A stretch of DNA of 29,288 bases from Methanomassiliicoccus sp. UBA386 (GTDB lineage Archaea > Thermoplasmatota > Thermoplasmata > Methanomassiliicoccales > Methanomassiliicoccaceae). Below, piece by piece: positions 25,701 to 29,288 of this stretch. Under the pieces are notes generated by a model. The model ran no database searches, had not been told where the DNA came from, and saw only the letters and a list, made by a program, of their open reading frames with translations. The first letter of the stretch is position 1; each line of letters begins with the position of its first letter. The position numbers and the translations under genes were made by a program. The stretch is taken from contig DAGU01000035.1 of NCBI GenBank assembly GCA_002498285.1, forward strand, positions 1,763 through 31,050, in the 5' to 3' direction.

Positions 25701-27588
25701 CCAGTTCCACAAGAAATGAAGGGGTCTTGATGCGCCATATGGCCGTGGCCCGGCGGAGCGTCTGGCACATGTCCGACATCGTCGCCACGTCGTACTGGCC
25801 TTCCAGCCTTTCCATCCACTGATAAGGCTCCACTTCCTGTGGAGATGACATGTGCCGCTCGACGAACTCCCCTATGGCCGTCTCCTTTCCGTTGACGACT
25901 ATGAGCGAATCGGGCGAGACGCACAGGCCTGCGGCCGAGGACGATTTGCCTGAGGCATAGATCCCCCTGGGGGCCAGGCGGCTCATGTACCGCAGCATCT
26001 GGCTGTTATGGGAGAGCATCCCATTGGCGATGTAGTTGTGGCTGCCCTCGACCTCCAGGTCGTACACCCACTCCTCTTCCGGCGCGATCTCCTCGATCGA
26101 TTCGATGGCATCGTACCCGAAGCCCAGCTTGTTCCAGCCGTAGGGATCGTCGCCGTCGTTCCCGGTGTACACCACGATGGACATGCCGGGCTTCAGGCAG
26201 CAGGCCTCGCGAGCCATGATGCGGTTGACCCACGGTACGAACAGCGGATGCGTGGGCGTCACGGTCAGCGTTCTGCCCCCGGCCGTCCGGAGGCGGAGCA
26301 TCCTCTCCGGCGCGGTGCGCTTCCACACCCGCACGGCGCGGCCCTCCTCCATGCGGCCCCGGGCCGAGAACGTCATCACCGGCAGGTCGATCTTGGCCGT
26401 CAGGCCGTCATCGATATCCTCCGCGCCGGCCGTCAGGCCGTCATCGACGATGTCGCCGATCCTCCTGAGCGAGCCGTCGGAGAGCGTGACCATGGAATCG
26501 GACGTCACGCACTTCGCCACTCCCGGGTCGCCGACCAGGAGGATGTGTATGTCGCCCCTGATGCGGGTGCCGTCGTCCAGCACCTTGGGGACGCCGCTGA
26601 ACAACTGCAACGCCAGCGACTCCTTCTCGGTGTTGTAGCCGTAGATGGTTGGGGAGATCGAAGCGATGATCTTATCGAACAGGTCGGGCGAGGCGGCAAT
26701 CTCCTTGATCTTCTCCTCGTCCTCCTCGGTGATGTTGATCTCCTCATACTCGTGCTGCTGGAACTCCGCCGAGATAACATCCAGGTTGATGTCGAACAGC
26801 GTTGACTTGGCCGGCTGGCCCTTCTGCACCGAGCGCAGGATGCCGTTCAGGACGACCCTGTCGCCCGGAGAGACCACTCCGGCGATGTCATCCTCGAGAT
26901 AACCGGTCAAACGCTCCGGCTGCGCTCCGCCCCGCAGTCCCTCGGGGCTCTCCTGCACCTCGATCTTCTGCGTGTCGACGAAGCGCGAATCGTCGGTCAG
27001 CAGCTTGAACTTCGTGCTTCCCGGCGTCCGTCCGCAGCCGTCCTGCTCCTTGTAGCACTCCATCGGCTCCTTGAAGAACAGGCCCTCCTGCACTTCCTTG
27101 ATGACGTGCCCGCAGCGCAGGCACTGGAACAGGGCGTCGGTGATCTTGGGGCGCACCTCTGTCGCTTTCCTCGCGAGGCCCTCGACGCATACGAGCTTCC
27201 CCACGTGCTTGGCCCGAAGCTGCCTGATCTCCACCTTCGAGTCTCTAGGCAGCGATATTACGCGGAGGTTGATCTCGGCCTGGCGCATCTCGGCGTGCAT
27301 GAGGTTCCGGATGGCCTGCTTGCCGGCCAGGAGCGCCAGGTCGGGGTGCTCCAGGAGATAGATGGCGAGGTCGGCGTCGAAGTGGTCAAGGTCCGCATAA
27401 ACAACATTGATGCTCCTGACCTCAGGATACAGATCGGACACCTCGCGGATCCTCTGTATGTAGTCGGTGCCCTGGAAGAACGCCTCCCACCGGGACACCA
27501 TGCTGATGTCCACTCCCCGGTGCTCGTTCCCGCCCCCCTCCGGGGCCTCGTTGATGGCGATGTCCTCCTGAATGTCGTCTACCGGCAA
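22708..27588 (-). CDS. mcm: MCM replicative helicase precursor with four inteins
   Basis: Hexameric replicative 3'-5' helicase. The precursor encodes 1641 codons from GTG 27633. I prefer TTG 27588, which has AGGTGA 4 bases upstream (GGTG at spacing 5). Removing four inteins (896 residues) leaves an extein of 745 residues from GTG, close to other archaeal MCMs. N-terminal part: zinc motif CLRCG with CYKEQDGC. AAA+ core: Walker A GDPGVAK-S, broken by intein 1; AAGL-TA, broken by intein 2; Walker B QA-CVDEMDKM, broken by intein 3; EAMESQ-TISVAKAG, broken by intein 4; then GAANPKYGRF (sensor 1) and LLSRFDLIF (arginine finger). A winged helix ends the protein. No function is possible before splicing. 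Confidence 0.96.
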   Translation of the reverse strand: MPVDDIQEDIAINEAPEGGGNEHRGVDISMVSRWEAFFQGTDYIQRIREVSDLYPEVRSINVVYADLDHFDADLAIYLLEHPDLALLAGKQAIRNLMHAEMRQAEINLRVISLPRDSKVEIRQLRAKHVGKLVCVEGLARKATEVRPKITDALFQCLRCGHVIKEVQEGLFFKEPMECYKEQDGCGRTPGSTKFKLLTDDSRFVDTQKIEVQESPEGLRGGAQPERLTGYLEDDIAGVVSPGDRVVLNGILRSVQKGQPAKSTLFDINLDVISAEFQQHEYEEINITEEDEEKIKEIAASPDLFDKIIASISPTIYGYNTEKESLALQLFSGVPKVLDDGTRIRGDIHILLVGDPGVAKCVTSDSMVTLSDGSLRRIGDIVDDGLTAGAEDIDDGLTAKIDLPVMTFSARGRMEEGRAVRVWKRTAPERMLRLRTAGGRTLTVTPTHPLFVPWVNRIMAREACCLKPGMSIVVYTGNDGDDPYGWNKLGFGYDAIESIEEIAPEEEWVYDLEVEGSHNYIANGMLSHNSQMLRYMSRLAPRGIYASGKSSSAAGLCVSPDSLIVVNGKETAIGEFVERHMSSPQEVEPYQWMERLEGQYDVATMSDMCQTLRRATAIWRIKTPSFLVELVEISGKRLTLTPETKVWCRPDASTEGWSKASDVRVGQSILVSDGAGGFRWSRVSSSRTLEANLPPFVYDLTVDGSHSFVANGFVVHNTAAAVKDDFGEGRWTLEAGALVLADKGQACIEENQPVVTTRGLVPIKDVRVGDTVLNYSDGPSYGIVRKVIRKGEKRTMQIRLYSGEVIECTPDHHILTSAGWTEAGQLTKQDRVRIPADYSTPKLMDRERFEKGFLHGLALCDVYYDESSSKNALDFSSGLKNGDRAAHVTGLLERYYGIEVGEAHRRETTQIIRGQVVSFGPNVSYQFSSRDLKEEVQALFHQDHVPLDDVDYCIGFLAGVVSTDCCVAHKQGAHGVKHVVDIGVGRRKYGPGWTERKQKLLLALFHRFGIMAVKRKRKVQITSLDSYNRLVDLVGPHVVGKNRDKLYPVVAAKHISACDTLLDDDYADWFSSVKFNTSRTVDLGLHSRIYRAAKRRKVTTTLMETLRPHWSSITDEPFREPVKNYLLNPVVDIEEGGLRQVYDLTIDGEPNFLVSGGIVHNCVDEMDKMTDQDRSSMHEAMESQCYDDQTEVLTDHGWKFFRDVDGSDLIASLSKKGELMFVKPTQYVEADHDGDLYYIAGRQVDLAVSPNHNMYVSLQCEDGRWSEFCLHRMDELPLDRKLRLLRMKDAREMEAFEIGPEDIATKPYEGKIYCVEVPDHVIYVRRNGKPVWCGNTISVAKAGITATLQCRCSLLGAANPKYGRFEQNQYIADQINMPPALLSRFDLIFALTDKPSAERDANITAHILKTHRRGQIKKYEDPTVLEGVDVEGIMSDTKMVEPALDREFFRKYVAYAKRFNPVLSDDAMKLISDFYLKIRKQGEGEGASVPITARQLEAFVRLSEASARARLSNIAAVEDAERAIRIVEYYLRKIAGEGDRLDFDIIATGTSHSQREQITILKDLIGSLLRSGDGVDPRRGVGSDMLFKAAADRGITEDRAKTLLRRLSQNGEIYSPATGFYKLTSEG
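23587..24039 (-). mobile_element. Intein 4 of MCM, 151 residues, ends in CGN
   Basis: Inserted between HEAMESQ and TISVAKAG. It begins CYDDQTEVLTDHGWKFFRDV; block B reads AVSPNHNMYV. It ends YCVEVPDHVIYVRRNGKPVWCGN, so the penultimate residue is Gly rather than His. Thr is +1. No endonuclease domain. Confidence 0.9.
24109..25353 (-). mobile_element. Intein 3 of MCM, 415 residues, with LAGLIDADG-type endonuclease
   Basis: Inserted just before Walker B, after LADKGQA and before CVDEMDKM, so Cys is +1. It begins CIEENQPVVTTRGLVPIKDVRVGD; block B is CTPDHHIL. The middle 270 residues carry two degenerate dodecapeptide motifs, GFLHGLALCD and IGFLAGVVSTD. It ends YDLTIDGEPNFLVSGGIVHN. It is the only one of the four large enough to home. 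Confidence 0.93.
25441..25923 (-). mobile_element. Intein 2 of MCM, 161 residues, block B histidine missing
   Basis: Inserted between SSSAAGL and TAAAVKDD. It begins CVSPDSLIVVNG and ends VYDLTVDGSHSFVANGFVVHN, with Thr as +1. The block B position reads LTLTPETKVWC, with Thr where His is expected. No endonuclease domain. Its C-terminus closely resembles that of intein 1. Confidence 0.92.
26005..26511 (-). mobile_element. Intein 1 of MCM, 169 residues, no endonuclease
   Basis: Inserted in the Walker A loop, after GDPGVAK and before SQMLRY. It begins CVTSDSMVTLSDG and has TVTPTHPLFV as block B (with His). It ends EWVYDLEVEGSHNYIANGMLSHN, with the penultimate His and final Asn, and Ser as the +1 residue. 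No LAGLIDADG motif. It contains an 11-codon tandem duplication of DDGLTA. Confidence 0.93.
26395..26447 (-). repeat. In-frame tandem duplication inside intein 1
   Basis: The same 20 bases occur at 26395-26414 and 26428-26447, with a period of 33 bases (11 codons). The protein reads DDGLTAGAEDI then DDGLTAKIDLP. It lies in the early loop region of the intein, away from the splicing residues. Confidence 0.8.
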
Positions 27589-27633
27589 TGCCTCACCTGC
27601 CGCCCATACCTGCGGTCGCGCGGAAGCTGACAC

Positions 27634-28007
27634 AACGAGTAGGAGCTTTTGATGCTTGTGCTGCTAATAGCCCGCGCGATAATCATCCTCTCCTCGACAA
27701 CGGTCTGCTGGCTCCACATCCGGCTCATGGTCTGGCGTTTCCAGAGGGCCTTACGGACGTAAGAAAAGTATCGGGCACCGCGATTAAAGAACTTGATGTT
27801 GCATTGACGGCGTGCTACCATTATCAGAGTAGATAGCTACGATGCCGCGAGAAGATATGTAGCTGAGGATGCTACAAGCTCTTGTAGCCTCATGCGAGAT
27901 GATTTCGTAAATCGTAGAAAAGTAGAGTTTAATTTTATGAAACGATTTTGAGCGTAGCCGACTGATCGGGTTGCGGAGCAAGTTGCATCCCCCATATCAT
28001 GAACGGT
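27634..28007. other. 374-bp AT-rich intergenic region with iterated GTAGC/GCTAC
   Basis: No credible gene. AGCTAC (27835-27840), GTAGCT (27859-27864), GCTACAAG (27871-27878) and CTTGTAGC (27881-27888) can pair in alternative ways. Further copies are GCTAC at 27814 and GTAGC at 27954. AAATCGT (27909-27915) and ACGATTT (27942-27948) form another inverted repeat. A GCTATTAG box near 27669 may be the mcm promoter. Confidence 0.5.
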
Positions 28008-28565
28008 CTAACGAGGCTCTTCCGGCCCTTCCTGAGGCCCCTCTTCCTTGGGCTCGTCCGCCAGGAACTCGGACTGCACTGCCACCACCTCGGCGCTCGT
28101 TTCGACGCTCGAGTACAGCTCCAGCGGCTCCCTGTTGACTCGGAACAGCTCTTCCCCCCAGGTGAACTTGGACATGGTCTCGTGCGCTTGCTCCTTGAAG
28201 CCCATGATGAACAGCGTGCAGGCCAGCGCCTCGGCGCAGGTCAGCTTGCACGGGCGGCCCCAGTTCACCGGGTTGGCGGCTACCAGGAACGGCAGCGACC
28301 TCTCGGCCACACCCTTCATTCTCCTCGGGACGGCGTCGATGTTCCTCCACGAGAGATCCAGCGCCACGATGCCGCGGGCGGCGGCCCGGTGGGCATCCTC
28401 CCGCGAAACGGCCTTCTCGGCCCACGGGGTGAGAACGATCGCCCCGTGCGGTATGCGGCGCAGGGAGACGATCTCCTGGGCCTGATTGAATCGAACAAGC
28501 TTGCGGCCGGTGCACTTCTTGGGGTCGCACTGCTTCTCGTCGTAGATGTAGAGTCGCACCGCCAT
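28008..28565 (-). CDS. tsr3: Tsr3, SSU rRNA aminocarboxypropyltransferase
   Basis: Transfers the 3-amino-3-carboxypropyl group of SAM to a hypermodified uridine of small-subunit rRNA (DUF367/RLI-associated family). 185 residues. It starts MAVRLYIYDEKQCDPKKCTGRKLVRF, which is typical. LTPWAEKAVS, GIVALDLSWRNID and RSLPFLVAANPVNWGRPCKLTCAEALACTLFIMGF form the SAM-binding core with its unusual SPOUT-like fold. The acidic Pro/Glu-rich tail is not conserved. ATG 28565 has GAGGT 7 bases upstream. The frame stays open further upstream, but that part reads as antisense of the next gene. A TATA element precedes it at 28596-28607. Confidence 0.94.
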   Translation of the reverse strand: MAVRLYIYDEKQCDPKKCTGRKLVRFNQAQEIVSLRRIPHGAIVLTPWAEKAVSREDAHRAAARGIVALDLSWRNIDAVPRRMKGVAERSLPFLVAANPVNWGRPCKLTCAEALACTLFIMGFKEQAHETMSKFTWGEELFRVNREPLELYSSVETSAEVVAVQSEFLADEPKEEGPQEGPEEPR

Positions 28566-28595
28566 GGCTCTGACCTCTACGGCCACCACGTGAAT

Positions 28596-28620
28596 ATATC
28601 TTTGCTCCACCGGGTTTATT
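28596..28620. promoter_or_regulatory. Divergent promoters of tsr3 and the permease gene
   Basis: The minus strand reads AAAGATATATTC (28596-28607), about 30-40 bases before the tsr3 ATG. The plus strand has TTTATTAG (28613-28620), about 25-30 bases before ATG 28645, which predicts a nearly leaderless permease mRNA. Confidence 0.5.
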
Positions 28621-28644
28621 AGGATAGGAGACGTCCCCCCGCGC

Positions 28645-29288
28645 ATGGAGATCGGGGTGTCGGTTCTCGTACTGGCCGTCGTCTTCGTTCTCATCGCCGT
28701 GCGGCAGGTCGGCCGGTTCCGCCTCCAGATCTGGCAGATCATGCTTGGTGGGGCGATAGTCGTCCTCGTCACCGGACAGATAGCACCGCTGGACGCGCTG
28801 CGGGCCATCGACCTCGACGTCATGCTGTTCCTGCTGGGCATGTTCATCGTGGGGGTCGCCATGAAGGAGTCCGGCCTGTTGTACCACGCGGCCCATCGGC
28901 TGTTCTGTAGGGCCAAAAGCGTGGACCGCCTGGTCCTGCTGCTCCTGTTCTCCTTCGGCATGCTGTCGGCCGTGCTGATGAACGACACCATCGCCATCAT
29001 CGGCACGCCCCTCGTGCTGCACTACGCTCGAACGCTGAAAGTGTCGCCCAAGATGCTCCTGCTGGCGCTTGCTTTCTCCGTCACGATCGGCAGCGCCATG
29101 AGCCCCATCGGGAATCCGCAGAACCTGCTCATCGCCATCGACGGCGATGTGCCCGCCCCCTTCGCGTCGTTCCTGTCGTCGCTCTTCGTGCCGACGGTCA
29201 TCAACCTGCTGCTGGCCTTCCTCATGCTGAGGCTGTTCTTCCGCGACGAGTTCGGAGACAGACCGCTGCATCTGCACGACGGGGGCGT
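28645..29288 (+). CDS. ArsB/NhaD-superfamily anion permease-like membrane protein (3' end outside window)
   Basis: About 214 residues are visible and the frame runs off the right edge. It begins MEIGVSVLVLAVVFVLIAVRQ, a first membrane helix. Further helices cover QIMLGGAIVVLVTG, VMLFLLGMFIVGVAM, LVLLLLFSFGMLSAVLMNDT, and LLLALAFSVTIGSAMSPIGNPQN. The two discontinuous segments with LMNDT and GNPQN are hallmarks of the ion transporter superfamily that includes ArsB, NhaD and the SLC13 carriers. The substrate cannot be told from this half. No close Shine-Dalgarno exists, so translation is probably leaderless from ATG 28645. Confidence 0.88.
   Translation, partial: MEIGVSVLVLAVVFVLIAVRQVGRFRLQIWQIMLGGAIVVLVTGQIAPLDALRAIDLDVMLFLLGMFIVGVAMKESGLLYHAAHRLFCRAKSVDRLVLLLLFSFGMLSAVLMNDTIAIIGTPLVLHYARTLKVSPKMLLLALAFSVTIGSAMSPIGNPQNLLIAIDGDVPAPFASFLSSLFVPTVINLLLAFLMLRLFFRDEFGDRPLHLHDGG

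Noticed and set aside
27579..27821. 80-codon minus-strand frame upstream of mcm
   Set aside because: It overlaps the mcm start and promoter region, has no recognisable motif and no ribosome site.
27997..29277. Long minus-strand frames covering the permease gene, one of them in frame upstream of tsr3
   Set aside because: The part over 28645-29277 is antisense to the transporter with clear membrane helices; Tsr3 homology begins at 28565.

Overview
The window is archaeal and G+C-rich. It carries an MCM helicase, a Nmd3 homologue, Tsr3, archaeal-type ThiC, an OGG1-type glycosylase and a DUF424 protein. Promoters have TATA boxes, Shine-Dalgarno sites read GGTG or GGAGG, and GTG or TTG starts are frequent. 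Bacterial-type gyrase together with these genes fits a euryarchaeon of the Thermoplasmatota. Methanomassiliicoccales is my best guess, but it is an inference because no rRNA or methanogenesis gene lies in the window.

Layout. 1-3439 (minus): gyrB then gyrA, the latter cut by the window edge. 3711-4979 (plus): thiC, ending 3 bases before a minus-strand tRNA-Thr(CGU) whose D-loop is split by a 30-nt intron with a textbook bulge-helix-bulge. 5151-7106 (minus): a zinc-ribbon/helical protein and an endonuclease IV-like protein. 7160-9247 (plus): an overlapping trio of DUF355 protein, methyltransferase and OGG1-like glycosylase. 9201-15068 (minus): an HTH regulator and a very long Lhr-type helicase. 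15206-16201 (plus): a surface protein with repeated beta-sandwich domains. 16202-16527: no gene, but several strong hairpins. 16528-17995 (minus): the two subunits of class I fumarase. 18093-19872 (plus): an ABC exporter pair, followed by a wrecked cinA-like gene. About 1.1 kb of AT-richer DNA with one unrecognised gene replaces the middle of cinA. 21333-27633 (minus): mcm with four inteins, DUF424 and nmd3. 27634-28007: AT-rich, repeated GTAGC/GCTAC. 28008-28565 (minus): tsr3. 28645-end (plus): an anion-permease-like membrane protein, partial.

How the genes fit together. Several act on DNA: gyrase, MCM, the endonuclease IV-like protein, OGG1 and Lhr. The last three would suit base-excision repair. 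Nmd3 and Tsr3 act on ribosome biogenesis. The points most worth checking are the D-loop tRNA intron, the four-intein MCM whose last three splice sites are separated by only 23-29 extein residues, and the cinA replacement island.
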